Shown here: piece after piece, positions 8,847 through 18,200 of the stretch
Position numbering within the stretch: position 1 is the stretch's first letter
Layout: each line of letters starts with the position of its first letter
Notes under the pieces: generated by a model
Seen by the model: only the letters and a program-made list of their open reading frames with translations
What the model was told of the DNA's origin: nothing
Databases searched by the model: none
Position numbers and translations under genes: made by a program
Origin: Desulfosporosinus acididurans
GTDB lineage: Bacteria; Bacillota; Desulfitobacteriia; Desulfitobacteriales; Desulfitobacteriaceae
Assembly: GCF_001029285.1 (NCBI RefSeq)
Contig: NZ_LDZY01000002.1
Coordinates: 186,001-250,000, forward strand
DNA length: 64,000 nucleotides
Reading direction: 5' to 3'

Positions 8847-8880
8847 CCCGAGAACTTCCAGCAATTAGGATTTTCTCGGG
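8847..8880 (-). terminator. Terminator of the iorA-iorB-paaK operon
   Basis: The perfect stem CCCGAGAA / TTCTCGGG is followed on the minus strand by TTTTACTTTACTTT. Confidence 0.75.
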
Positions 8881-8991
8881 CTATTTGTAATATCAGAAAG
8901 TATAATCTGAAATTATAATCTTCGGTTGTAGACTTTCATCTAGCTTCAGTGCAACTAACCTGCCGCTGCCGCCAGAGGCTGGCAAAAGCGC

Positions 8992-10221
8992 TTAATATCT
9001 GTTATCGAAAATCCGCGTGGATTTCTTCTCACTTCGGGGAAGTTCACCAATGGCAACAGCCTTTGGCACAATTGTGATTCCGATTTTTGCTTTACAATGT
9101 TGCTTGACGTTCTGTTCAATGACTCGTTTATCGGCTTCATTCTCCGTTTCAAAGAACACCGTCATAATATCTTTCCCATTCAAATGGTCAATAATGACCT
9201 GATATTCACTGCTTGCTCCCTCAACTTCCCGCAGCATTTCATCAATTTGCGCCGGAAAAATATTTGTGCCTTTAACTTTAACCATATCGTCGGTTCGGCC
9301 AATCAGGGTATCGATCCTTGGATATTTCAAACCACAAGCACATTCTCCTGGTATGAACCGCGTCAGATCGTGAGTGCGATAGCGAATGAGCGGAGCGCCT
9401 TCTTTACGGAGAGTTGTAATAACCAACTCGCCGATCTCCCCAAAAGGAACCGGTTCTCCGGTATTATGATTAATAATCTCAAAATAGAAATAGTCATCCC
9501 AATAATGCATGCCGCATTCTTGATCACAGCTCATAGCGATGCCGGGCCCGTAGATTTCAGTCAAACCATAGACATCATAGAGCTGAACTCCGAGTTCATT
9601 GGCTATGCGGCGGCGCATTTTTTCTCCCCAACGCTCTGAACCAATGATGCCCTTAGTAAGATGAATTTTATCTTTGACTTTGCGTTTGGTGATCTCTTCC
9701 GCTAAAAGTAAGGCATAGGAAGACGTCGCACATAAAACTGTACTTTTTAAATCTTTCATCATCTGAATTTGCTTGTCCGTATTCCCAGGTCCCATAGGAA
9801 TAACCATAGCACCTAACAGTTCTGCACCGGTCTGAAAACCTATTCCTGCAGTCCATAAACCATAACCGGGCGTGATATGGACTCGGTCTAAATTGGTTAA
9901 CCCGGCAGTTTCATAACAGCGTTTGAACATTTCTGCCCAATCAGCAACATCCTTTTTAGTATAGGGAATGATTACCGGAGTACCCGTCGTGCCGGAAGAG
10001 GAGTGAATACGAACAATTTCACTGTCGGGAACTGCCTGAAGTCCTAAGGGATAAGCCTCTCTTAAATCGCCTTTGTCAGTAAAAGGGAGCTTTTCAAAAT
10101 CCCCTTGGCTCTGAATAGCCGTTACATCGATGTCTGCAAATCTTTTCTTATAAAACCCATCGACTCGGGAAAGTTTGACAAGCATTTTTTTAATAGCGTC
10201 AAATTGGGCCTGATTCATCAT
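8992..10221 (-). CDS. paaK: Phenylacetate/arylacetate-CoA ligase
   Basis: This 409-residue AMP-forming ligase has the phosphate-binding loop SSSGTTGTPVI, the DVYGLTEIYGPG adenylate motif, and the C-terminal hinge and lysine region (RTDDMVKVKGTNIFPAQI; LPRSEKKSTRI). It activates phenylacetate, indoleacetate or 4-hydroxyphenylacetate to the CoA thioester. It is slightly shorter than aerobic PaaK, like the versions paired with indolepyruvate oxidoreductase in anaerobes and archaea. It starts six bases after iorB. AAAGGAG precedes two consecutive ATG codons, so the start may shift by one codon. It is co-regulated with iorAB by the T-box upstream of iorA. Confidence 0.93.
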   Translation of the reverse strand: MMNQAQFDAIKKMLVKLSRVDGFYKKRFADIDVTAIQSQGDFEKLPFTDKGDLREAYPLGLQAVPDSEIVRIHSSSGTTGTPVIIPYTKKDVADWAEMFKRCYETAGLTNLDRVHITPGYGLWTAGIGFQTGAELLGAMVIPMGPGNTDKQIQMMKDLKSTVLCATSSYALLLAEEITKRKVKDKIHLTKGIIGSERWGEKMRRRIANELGVQLYDVYGLTEIYGPGIAMSCDQECGMHYWDDYFYFEIINHNTGEPVPFGEIGELVITTLRKEGAPLIRYRTHDLTRFIPGECACGLKYPRIDTLIGRTDDMVKVKGTNIFPAQIDEMLREVEGASSEYQVIIDHLNGKDIMTVFFETENEADKRVIEQNVKQHCKAKIGITIVPKAVAIGELPRSEKKSTRIFDNRY

Positions 10222-10227
10222 TTTAAA

Positions 10228-10815
10228 TTACTCCTTTATGGCGGTTTTAGCGCCTGCACGCAATGCTTTTAGATTCATCGCAATAAATTGCTGTGGTAAT
10301 TTATGCTCAATGGTTCGCTCTATTTCTGCCAAAGAAATATCGAATACACCGGCAGCTGCCGCCGCTCCCAGCAGGGCAATATTTAAAACTCTAGTGCTGC
10401 CGCAGGCAGCGAAGATTGGCTCAACATCAATAATGATCAGACGTTTGACATGACTTTTCAGGTAGTCAAGCATTTCTGTTCCCTCATAATTCGTGTTGGC
10501 AAGAGAGTCTGTAACCGGCTTGATATCTTTTTGGCTGACAATGACAATTCCTTCTTCTTTTAAATAAGGCAAGCTTCTCACCGCTTCGGCAGGTTCAAAG
10601 CCAATAATAACATCGGCGGACCTGAGGGGAACCAAGGGAGAATGAATCTCTTCACCAATTCGGACATGGCTGACGACACAGCCGCCGCGCTGTGCCATAC
10701 CAATAGTTTCCGCTGTGCGGACGTTTTTGCCCTTGCCCATGGCCGTTTGGGCAATGAGTTTCGATGCAAGTACCGTACCTTGACCGCCGACCCCCGCTAA
10801 AATGCAATTAATCAT
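10228..10815 (-). CDS. iorB: Indolepyruvate ferredoxin oxidoreductase, beta subunit
   Basis: This 195-residue gamma-domain-type subunit of 2-oxoacid oxidoreductases starts CILAGVGGQGTVLASKL, the CoA-binding glycine loop, and continues with ETIGMAQRGGCVVSHVRIG, both typical of IorB. With IorA it interconverts aryl-2-oxoacids and aryl-acetyl-CoA using ferredoxin. The ATG directly follows the iorA stop (TAA then ATG), and the ribosome site GGAGGTG lies within the last iorA codons. Confidence 0.95.
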   Translation of the reverse strand: MINCILAGVGGQGTVLASKLIAQTAMGKGKNVRTAETIGMAQRGGCVVSHVRIGEEIHSPLVPLRSADVIIGFEPAEAVRSLPYLKEEGIVIVSQKDIKPVTDSLANTNYEGTEMLDYLKSHVKRLIIIDVEPIFAACGSTRVLNIALLGAAAAAGVFDISLAEIERTIEHKLPQQFIAMNLKALRAGAKTAIKE

Positions 10816-12603
10816 TTAGTTTGCACCTCCGATTGCCTTAAATGGACAGACTTGTGCACATATTGAACAGCCATAACATAAGGAAGCATCAATTCGAACT
10901 TTGTTATTATCTTTAACAATAGCCGGACATCCCAATTCCTTAATACATAGTTTACAGCCTGTACATTTGTCGCTGTCAACTGAAAAGACAGGTGCCGGGT
11001 CGGCAACAGCAATGCAGGGGGATTTAAAGATAACAGCGGATATCCCCTTGTTGGCGGCTGCTTCTTCGACGGCTGCGCTAGAGTCTTGGAGGTTAAAAGG
11101 ATTCATCGTTGTAATATGCTTAACGCCGAGTGCTTTCAGCACTTCGCTGATCTTGATTTTTTCAGAAATGTTTCCCATCATTGTTTTGCCTGTTCCCGGA
11201 TGTGGTTGGTGACCGGTCATAGCAGTTGTTGAGTTGTCTAAGATAATAAGAACAATATCTGTCTCATTGTAAACGGCATTAATGACACCGGGTATACCCG
11301 TGTGGAAAAAGGTAGAGTCTCCGATAAAAGCAAAATTTACCGCATCGGGTTCTGCTCGATGAAGGCCTTGGGCTATGGTAATTCCGGCGCCCATGCAAAG
11401 GCACGTATCAACCATGTCCAAGGGCTTGGCGTTTCCTAACGTATAGCAGCCGATGTCACCGGAGAAAACGGCCTTTCGCCCTTTCATCGCTTGTTTTACG
11501 GCATAGAAAGAAGCTCTGTGCGGACAACCTGCACATAAAACAGGCGGCCTGACGGGAAGAGCCGGCATATCCTCAGAGGGTTTTACAGGATGAATTGGGA
11601 TTCGCAAAAATTCAGAAACGGCCTTACTGACTGACTCGACTGAATTTTCCCCGGCGTTTTGGATATGCTTTGTCAGCTTGCCCATAATTCTCACAGGTAA
11701 ATGATGCTTTCCGCATAAGTAAACCAATTCTTTTTCAATAACAGGATCTAATTCTTCGATTACGAGAACTTCATCAAGGCCTGTCAGGAATTCGAGAGCC
11801 AATTTCTCCGGGAAAGGATGCGGTGTAGCCACGCGGAAGATTTTGCATTCTCCCTTTAGGTTTGATAATGCTTCGCAAGTATAGGCATAACTGATTCCTC
11901 CGGAAGCAATCCCCTTTTTACCGCTTCCCTGCAGGGAATTATAGCGATAAGACGAAAAATCTTCACTAAGCACAGGCTGTCGTGCTTCCATTTTCAAATG
12001 ATTGAGGTAAGAAAGCCGGGGGAAAATTGCCCACTTGGGGTCTTTAATGAAGCCCTCGGCTTTAACTTCAAAGCGTTTTTCTTCAAGATCGACTGTGGCA
12101 TAACCATGGCATACTCTGGTAGTTGGACGGAATAACACGGGAGTATTATATTTCTCCGAGTATTCAAAAGCATCACCGATCATCAGATAGGCTTCTTCGG
12201 GAGAAGAGGGGTCAAAGACAGGTAATTTGGCAAAGATGCCAAAATGCCTGGTGTCCTGTTCCGTTTGTGAAGAGATCGGGCCGGGGTCATCGGCGACGAC
12301 GATAACCATGCCTCCTTTGACGCCAAGGTAGGCCAGACTCATTAAGGGGTCTGAAGCTACATTTAGTCCAACCTGTTTCATGGTTACCATGGTTCGAAAC
12401 CCGGCGAAAGCAGCGCCAGAGGCAACTTCCAATGCCGATTTTTCGTTGACAGACCACTCAACATAGATGCCGGGATTCCTCTTAGCAACTGTTTCCAGGA
12501 TTTCAGTTGAAGGTGTACCTGGATATCCTGTAACGACTCCGACTCCGGAGCGAATTGCACCCAGAGCGATAGCCTGATTGCCCATTAATAACTCTAATGC
12601 CAT
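10816..12603 (-). CDS. iorA: Indolepyruvate ferredoxin oxidoreductase, alpha subunit
   Basis: This 595-residue TPP-dependent subunit has an N-terminal pyrimidine-binding domain (GYPGTPSTEIL, about residues 25-35), a C-terminal TPP/Mg domain (GDIGCYTLG, GDSTFFHTG, about 400-460) and two 4Fe-4S clusters at the end (KCTGCKLCIKELGC and LCYGCSICAQVCP). The length is that of the normal family. The ATG follows GGGAGGT. The gene sits directly behind a complete T-box leader with a probable Trp specifier, so the operon is expected to be induced by uncharged tRNA-Trp. Confidence 0.95.
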   Translation of the reverse strand: MALELLMGNQAIALGAIRSGVGVVTGYPGTPSTEILETVAKRNPGIYVEWSVNEKSALEVASGAAFAGFRTMVTMKQVGLNVASDPLMSLAYLGVKGGMVIVVADDPGPISSQTEQDTRHFGIFAKLPVFDPSSPEEAYLMIGDAFEYSEKYNTPVLFRPTTRVCHGYATVDLEEKRFEVKAEGFIKDPKWAIFPRLSYLNHLKMEARQPVLSEDFSSYRYNSLQGSGKKGIASGGISYAYTCEALSNLKGECKIFRVATPHPFPEKLALEFLTGLDEVLVIEELDPVIEKELVYLCGKHHLPVRIMGKLTKHIQNAGENSVESVSKAVSEFLRIPIHPVKPSEDMPALPVRPPVLCAGCPHRASFYAVKQAMKGRKAVFSGDIGCYTLGNAKPLDMVDTCLCMGAGITIAQGLHRAEPDAVNFAFIGDSTFFHTGIPGVINAVYNETDIVLIILDNSTTAMTGHQPHPGTGKTMMGNISEKIKISEVLKALGVKHITTMNPFNLQDSSAAVEEAAANKGISAVIFKSPCIAVADPAPVFSVDSDKCTGCKLCIKELGCPAIVKDNNKVRIDASLCYGCSICAQVCPFKAIGGAN

Positions 12604-12648
12604 AGTCTTACCTCCCTGATATGATTTTCAAAATAAAGGTTTCCTAAA

Positions 12649-12940
12649 AGCAAAAAAGCCATATCACCCACATAAATATGGGGCGATATAGCTCGCGGTG
12701 CCACCCAATTCAGAAACCGGCACTTTCTCGGAAAGTTGGTTTCTCTTCAAAAGGTACGCAACGCAGGTGTCAAACCTTAGTATTAATACCCTTCCCTTAT
12801 AACGCAGGGACAACGGCGCGGGCTAGTTAAGCATTGCTCTTTTACCCTGCTCCTCCCAGAACCATTCGCTGATTTCCACTGCACCGGACCTTTCACCAAT
12901 CGCCGGCTCGCTTCTCAATATTCATCAGTTACTTTTTCTG
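12649..12940 (-). promoter_or_regulatory. T-box riboswitch, probable Trp specifier, controlling iorA-iorB-paaK
   Basis: On the minus strand the T-box sequence GGGTGGCACCGCG lies at 12694-12707. It is followed by a terminator hairpin (AGC-ATATC arms) with a TTTTTT run ending near 12649. Stem I shows the usual GCGAGCCGG and TTGGTGAAAG elements, and a specifier region reading GAA-TGG-TTCTGGGAG, with TGG at 12862-12864. The Ile leader in this same window reads GAAG-ATC-ACCTTGGAG with identical spacing to GGAG/GGGAG, which supports TGG (Trp) as specifier. Phe (TTC) is the main alternative. Confidence 0.88.
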
Positions 12941-13199
12941 ATCATAGGATTTAATTTAAAATTTACTTAATTTTAGATGGAATAAGTTCCTTTGTCAATA
13001 GGCACCTGGTAAGCTCTCTCGTGCAGATGCGGTGAAATGCTAAAATATCTGCAGGTATTTGCGGTCAAGCTATTTACTTATTATGGAATATTTTCCTGCT
13101 AATACAACTAATATTTACTTAAACGCAATTATATGATACAATAAGCCAACATCAGGGTGACAACTTCGCTAAACCTCCTTTGTTATCATTTAAAGTGGG

Positions 13200-14258
13200 G
13201 TGAGTTTCATAGTAAACTTAAGAATCAAATGTTTAAATATTTTGGCAAAGATTAGAGGTGATCTTAAATCTAATAAGAAAAATTTACTTAAAACTATCTT
13301 ACCTTTAACGTTAACAGCACTTTTTGCTGTTGTGATTATTATTTTAATCACAAGAAAATCCGTATGCATTATTATTAATGGCAATTCGAAAAATGTCATT
13401 ACCTATAAATCTAATGTAAGTCAAGTGTTATTTAGCGAAGGTGTTAAAATATCTCCTTATGATAAAGTTACTCCAGCGCTGGATTCGAAAGTAACTAATC
13501 ATTCGACCATAACTGTAAAACATGCCGTCGCTGTAAATTTAACCCTTGAAGGGAAAGAAACTACAAAATACTCTCCTGAGGATAATGTCAAAGACTTCTT
13601 AACCTCTCAAGGAATCGTCGTAGGTTCGGAAGATAAAGTTACCCCTGAAAAAGAAGCTAAATTGTACAATGGGATAAAGATTGATGTGGTTAGAGTTGAG
13701 CATAAGACTCTTTCTTCCCTGGATACGGTTGCCTATAATACTATTAGAAGGCCTGACAGCAGTTTGCCTAATACCTATGAACAAACGGTGCAAGAAGGAC
13801 AAAATGGAGAAAAACAAACTATTTTTGATACAATCTATGAAAACGGTAAAGAGATTTCAAAGAAAATTATAGATGAGCATTTCACGAAAAAGCCCGTTGA
13901 TAAAATTGTAGTTGTCGGCACCTTTCCTTCAATGCCTGTATCTAGAGGCGGACAACAAATTGATTATAAAAAAGTTATTCAAGTTAAGTCGACAGCCTAT
14001 TATGCTGTTCATGGTGTTGGCAGTACTTACACTAGTTCTGGACGAATGGCAGTGAGAAATCCGGACGGATACAGCACGATTGCCGTAGACCCCAGCGTTA
14101 TACCTTATGGGACTAAAGTTTTTGTCGAAGGTTATGGCTTTGCCGTTGCCGCTGATACCGGTACGGCAATTCGAGGAAATTGGATTGATGTTTTCTTTGA
14201 TACATCTGCGGAAGCTCGCAGATGGGCTGTTAAATATGTAAAAGTATATATTCTTTAA
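13200..14258 (+). CDS. Cell-wall protein with DUF348 repeats, G5 domain and 3D domain (Rpf/YabE-like)
   Basis: This 352-residue surface protein has a TM anchor (about residues 35-53), two DUF348 repeats (about 58-150, each ending in a KVTP motif), a G5 domain (about 155-240), and a C-terminal 3D domain (about 258-350) with the conserved Asp motifs AVDPSVIPYG, AADTG and DVFFD. The layout is that of Firmicute YabE/resuscitation-factor-like murein hydrolases, which remodel peptidoglycan. The GTG start at 13200 is uncertain because the Shine-Dalgarno sequence nearby is poor. The 13012-13199 stretch before it is AT-rich with possible -10 sequences, but no riboswitch was recognised. Confidence 0.88.
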   Translation: MSFIVNLRIKCLNILAKIRGDLKSNKKNLLKTILPLTLTALFAVVIIILITRKSVCIIINGNSKNVITYKSNVSQVLFSEGVKISPYDKVTPALDSKVTNHSTITVKHAVAVNLTLEGKETTKYSPEDNVKDFLTSQGIVVGSEDKVTPEKEAKLYNGIKIDVVRVEHKTLSSLDTVAYNTIRRPDSSLPNTYEQTVQEGQNGEKQTIFDTIYENGKEISKKIIDEHFTKKPVDKIVVVGTFPSMPVSRGGQQIDYKKVIQVKSTAYYAVHGVGSTYTSSGRMAVRNPDGYSTIAVDPSVIPYGTKVFVEGYGFAVAADTGTAIRGNWIDVFFDTSAEARRWAVKYVKVYIL

Positions 14259-14311
14259 AACATCCCATAGCGGGTATAATCGAAATGGTTCTAATAAGTA
14301 CGGATTATGAA

Positions 14312-14339
14312 AACTCTAGCAGGAAGCTAGAGTTTTTTT
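14312..14339 (+). terminator. Rho-independent terminator after the 3D-domain gene
   Basis: The 9-bp stem AACTCTAGC / GCTAGAGTT is followed by TTTTTTG. Confidence 0.85.
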
Positions 14340-14518
14340 GGCTTTAAAGCATGTTTGGAAAACAATAAGAGGTAGTGGTAAAGATAATGCAGAAAGGCTG
14401 GTACATCAATATCTATATATGGTAAAATATGTAAACGAAACAGAAGCTTTGTTTATGGACGCTTCATAGGTCTAAAGCGATTGATGTTACACAATTCGCG
14501 AGAGGAGTTGTAGGATAA

Positions 14519-15361
14519 ATGACTAGCTTTAGAAAATACAAATACTTAAAGAAACCTATCAATTGGTACCTATCGCTAAAAGCCACGATCGTTACAGGGC
14601 TATTGTTTTTATTGATCTTTGGCTTTTTCTTGCCCTTAAGGGCTGGAAAAGCAAACAATCCCACGCAATCTCCTGATTCAACAGCAAAGGAAACCCAGAC
14701 CCAGACCCAGACTAAAACCAGAACAATCCCCGCTTCTGCGCCCTCAACTCAAACTATTGTTCAATCCGAATCCCAATCGAGATCTTCATTATCGACTATA
14801 GTGCCAAGCAGAGAAATAAAGGCCGACTTTTCAAATGTAATATTTGTCGGTGATTCAATAACATATGGATTTAAGAAGTCTCACAATACTGTAGTAAAAC
14901 AGGACCACGTTTATGCCAAAATTGGGGCTCATGTTTATGAAGGGGCTAAACTTTTGGGAGACAACAGCAATATAATCAGGAGTCGATGTAATGGTTCGGT
15001 AGATTATGTATTCCTGATGTTTGGAGCAAACGATTTTGGCTATGATATGCGTTCTTACCAAAAATGGTATAAAGAATTAATAGAATCCACAAAAAGGATG
15101 TTCCCCGAGTCCAAAATTATTTTGCAATCTGTGATGCCTATGAAGAGTACCATTGATCAACCGCAAAGGAATTTGGAGCCGCAAAAACTGAATAAGATTG
15201 TAAAAGCTGTAGCTGCTGAAGAAGATGTAACGTATTTGGATATTTCCAAGAGTATTCCTAATGCGACAAATTTACTTCTTTCAGATGGATTGCACTTTAA
15301 ATCAGAGTTGTATCCCCTCTGGATTGCGGTGATTAAAAATAATGTTAAACAACTATTATAA
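14519..15361 (+). CDS. Membrane-anchored SGNH/GDSL hydrolase (1 of 3)
   Basis: This 280-residue protein has one N-terminal TM (about 20-42), a Ser/Thr/Gln-rich linker with a QTQTQT run, and an SGNH-hydrolase domain (about 100-280). The catalytic Ser block is FVGDSITYG, the Asn block is MFGANDFG, and the Asp-His pair is LSDGLHFKS. Outside the cell it probably removes or adds acyl groups on a polysaccharide. It belongs to a local group with two other SGNH proteins (15475 and 21665), an MBOAT transferase and a DHHW protein. Confidence 0.88.
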   Translation: MTSFRKYKYLKKPINWYLSLKATIVTGLLFLLIFGFFLPLRAGKANNPTQSPDSTAKETQTQTQTKTRTIPASAPSTQTIVQSESQSRSSLSTIVPSREIKADFSNVIFVGDSITYGFKKSHNTVVKQDHVYAKIGAHVYEGAKLLGDNSNIIRSRCNGSVDYVFLMFGANDFGYDMRSYQKWYKELIESTKRMFPESKIILQSVMPMKSTIDQPQRNLEPQKLNKIVKAVAAEEDVTYLDISKSIPNATNLLLSDGLHFKSELYPLWIAVIKNNVKQLL

Positions 15362-15412
15362 TTCTCAAGCTGGTTAGAGCAATTTTAAAAAGGACCTCCA
15401 TGCAAACGTAAG

Positions 15413-15450
15413 GCCGCTGCTATAAAACGATTCAGTCGTTTAGCAGCGGC
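15413..15450. terminator. Bidirectional terminator between convergent SGNH genes
   Basis: GCCGCTGCTA pairs with TAGCAGCGGC, extended by AACGA/TCGTT, and is followed by TTCTTTT on the plus strand. It lies exactly between two converging SGNH genes. Confidence 0.75.
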
Positions 15451-15474
15451 TTCTTTTGGGTAATCAGGATATCG

Positions 15475-16368
15475 CTATAGAGCATTGTTTTGCAGAAAGT
15501 TTAACCAAGAAGTATAAAAAGACGGTTTATAGTGTATGCCATCATTGGCATAGTAACTTTGATTAAAGTTAACTAAAGATGAAGGATTAATAAATCCAAC
15601 ATTTTCATTATTGGCTATCTGGAAGATTGCCGAATTATATTCGTCAATATTAACATTATTTAAAGAGGGATTTCTTTGAGTTGCTTGATTTTGCACAGGA
15701 AGGATAGATTGTACATATATTTTGGCATTTGGGCATTCGGCCTTGACCGTATTTATTAAGTCGGTATAGTGCTGAGTAAATTGGGCCTTTGTATATTTTC
15801 CCACGTCATTAACTCCACACATAATAAAAACTCTTTGCGGATTCTGTTTTGCCGCCGAATCAACCAACTGTCTAACCTTGTCAGTACCAATTCCAACTTG
15901 GGCATAGACCTTGGAATCATCCAACAGTTTGTAGGCAGATAATCCTTTCGTTATTGAATCTCCTAAAAACACATCATTATTAAATATTTTATTGTAATTG
16001 CTGTTAGATGAGGTGGAGTATATGGGCTGGTTCTGTGAATAAATTCGGGCAACTTGATTTTTATCTTCCAAAGGCAGCGAACCGGTTTCATGTTCGAGAA
16101 GGGTATGGGCAATTAAATTAGTAAAAAGCTGATTCGTGAGCATATTATTATGGACGCTCAATATATTAGGGAATGAATTATCTGAATTATCAAAGCTTGA
16201 GGAATTGGAGTTAAATAGACCGGAAGAGTCTTCAGTATGTAAAAGTTCGTATTGCAAAAATGTTTCAAAGCAATTGAGAAATGCAGGCAGTTCGCTTTTG
16301 GTGGAAGATTCTTGATTAAGAGTACTGGATTGAAGTAATGTTGCTAAATCAGGATTAGATATATACAT
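15475..16368 (-). CDS. SGNH/GDSL hydrolase without a signal sequence (2 of 3)
   Basis: This 297-residue protein has a C-terminal SGNH domain (about 130-297): FLGDSITKGLS, MCGVNDVGK, NDGIHYKPS. Unlike its two neighbours it has no N-terminal TM or signal peptide. Instead residues 1-125 form a polar, Asn/Ser-rich region with a helical part (NMLTNQLFTNLIAHTLLEHETG) that I do not recognise. The start is ATG with GGGAGGATATAACAATA before it. It is transcribed toward the first SGNH gene. The decayed IS110-type element lies just upstream and may have separated it from its original promoter. Confidence 0.82.
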   Translation of the reverse strand: MYISNPDLATLLQSSTLNQESSTKSELPAFLNCFETFLQYELLHTEDSSGLFNSNSSSFDNSDNSFPNILSVHNNMLTNQLFTNLIAHTLLEHETGSLPLEDKNQVARIYSQNQPIYSTSSNSNYNKIFNNDVFLGDSITKGLSAYKLLDDSKVYAQVGIGTDKVRQLVDSAAKQNPQRVFIMCGVNDVGKYTKAQFTQHYTDLINTVKAECPNAKIYVQSILPVQNQATQRNPSLNNVNIDEYNSAIFQIANNENVGFINPSSLVNFNQSYYANDGIHYKPSFYTSWLNFLQNNAL

Positions 16369-16454
16369 TATTGTTATATCCTCCCTATAATATCTTGATA
16401 TTTTCTTTAGATATCTCGTATTTTCATAGAATTCCTAGCTAACCAAATTAGCTC

Positions 16455-18200
16455 ACCACGGATAGAATTCGCATAAAATGTCTAATTCGGAGAAATTGGA
16501 TATGGCAAAGCCAACGTCTACTATTTGTGGATATGTTGGCCGTTGTAAACCCATGATTCTCACGGTGGTAAACCTCCCATGTCTAACAGGGTCAAGATTA
16601 TAAATCTGCCCTAAATTCCTTCGTTCCACCTATCCATGATTGGGTGTCAGTTATGCTCCTCTACCGAGTCCTTGCTCTAATGGAAAAATATGCGACTGAC
16701 TACCAGCTCTTTTGTTTTGCTAGGTTACCTGGATTGCTCGCTTCTGTGGTGACGCTTTAACCCACAGATCGTTTGTTTCTTATGGTTTCGCTGCTATTCT
16801 AATTACGCTGCTAAATGCTCAACTGGACGATGAATGTCCTTAATTAGCTTTTCTGGATCGTATTCTGTACCTTTTGTTAATATTGCATAGAACACCCGAA
16901 TTAGTTTACAGCTTAAGGGCAATTAGTGATTGTTTCTTCTTCAGGGGATTCTTGATCCTTGTTGTGTAGTAGTTGTGTATCTCTGCAAACTCTGCGTTTT
17001 TTTGCGACTAGCGGCATCACTGCTTGAAATAGGATTGCCCTCAGTCGTGCGCGGCCGCGCTTACTGATCGTGGTCTGTCCCTTGTGCTTACCTGAGCTGC
17101 TTTCTCGTAAGGCTAAGCCCGCAAGCTTTTGGATCTGCTTTGGAGAATTAAAGCGTCTAATATCTCCAACTTCGGAGAGAAAGCCTGCCACGGTAACAAG
17201 GCCAACACCTTTAATTTCAAGTAACTTCGCTACTTCTGGTATCTGACGGCACAACTCATCGATGGTTTCTATGACTGCCTGATATTGTGCTGTTTTAGTG
17301 TGATAGTCTTGGAGTAATAGCTGAATTTCCATTCGGGAACAAGACTCTCCTTCGGTGCAACCAATGCTCTTCTGAGCAGCTTCATACAGGCTCTTAGCCC
17401 TTTTCATTCCGACTGCTCTCAACTTGTTGTCTCTCCAAATTCGGTTTATTCCTTCTACTCCAAGTCTTTTGATATCCCTAGGTTGCGGGGCAACTTGCAG
17501 AACCAGCATGCTACTTGTCGCATCAAACTTTCCAAACACCGTTTCATGCTCGGGAAAGTAGATTTTCAGCCACCTCTGAATGCGATTTTTTATACTGCTC
17601 ATTTCCTTTTGGATGCGCATTCTGCAAGCCATCGCTATTCGCAGTTCTGCATAGATCCCCTCCGGGATATAGGGCTCATTGTATCTCCCCTCGATGACCA
17701 GCTTAGCAATTGTTTTGGGGTCCTTAGCATCCGTTTTGCTGGGGTGGTTGTCATCAAGCTCCTTACTACGCTTTACATGGAATGGGTTTACGAGGACTAG
17801 CTTAATGCTTTGCTCTTTTAGATATGATGCCAGGCCGAACCAGTAATGGCCGGTTGGCTCTGCGCCTACCACTATGCAGTCCTTTTGTGCTTGACCTTTT
17901 AAACGTTCAATCCATGCATAGAAATCCCTGAATCCTTCAGCACTGTTTTCAAACTTGAATACTTTGCCCAGCTCTACTCCTCGCCAGTCGAAAGCCCTGG
18001 CGTAATGAAGCTCGCTGGCGATGTCCACTCCGATAACAATACTTCTTTCAGAAAGTTGCTTTAGTTTCTCGTTTTGTGTAAAATTCATTTGGGATGACCT
18101 CCGTTATTTTGATTGGATTCTGTTGGCCAACAGTCCTTTCAAATTGTAACGTGAGGTCTTCTTTTTGACAAAGCTCATTTTTTCCTACTACAGGAATGCT
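16455..18200 (-). mobile_element. IS110/IS1111-type insertion sequence, decayed (ends approximate)
   Basis: The element contains a DEDD transposase pseudogene with about 340 bases of structured-looking non-coding sequence on its 3' side (16455-16802) and a shorter 5' side (18089-18200). The 5' side holds the palindrome TGTTGGCCAACA; a TGTTGGCC also occurs in the 3' part. IS110-type elements lack conventional inverted repeats, so the ends cannot be fixed from one copy. Non-coding ends of this family encode the bridge RNA, and the long 3' side is the candidate region here. Confidence 0.55.
16803..18088 (-). pseudogene. IS110-family DEDD transposase, frameshifted twice near the C-terminus
   Basis: The uninterrupted frame (391 residues to 16913) has the RuvC-like DEDD motifs GVDIASELHYA, GAEPTGHYW and SKTDAKDPKTIA, and the catalytic-Ser domain around LALRESSSGKHKGQTTISKRGRARLR. 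After VAK the frame diverges at a run of seven A (16997-17003). Reading with six A restores a family-like sequence (NAEFAEIHNYYTTRIKN), and dropping one A near 16915 then continues into CKLIRVFYAILTKGTEYD and ends at 16803-16805. Two single-base insertions therefore broke the last 90 or so residues. The start has a GAGGTCATCCCAA leader, and the copy is probably inactive. Confidence 0.85.

Noticed and set aside
16997-17003. Programmed frameshifting at the seven-A run of the IS110 transposase
   Set aside because: A second independent frame break lies 80 bases on, and IS110 transposases are normally single-frame; decay is simpler.
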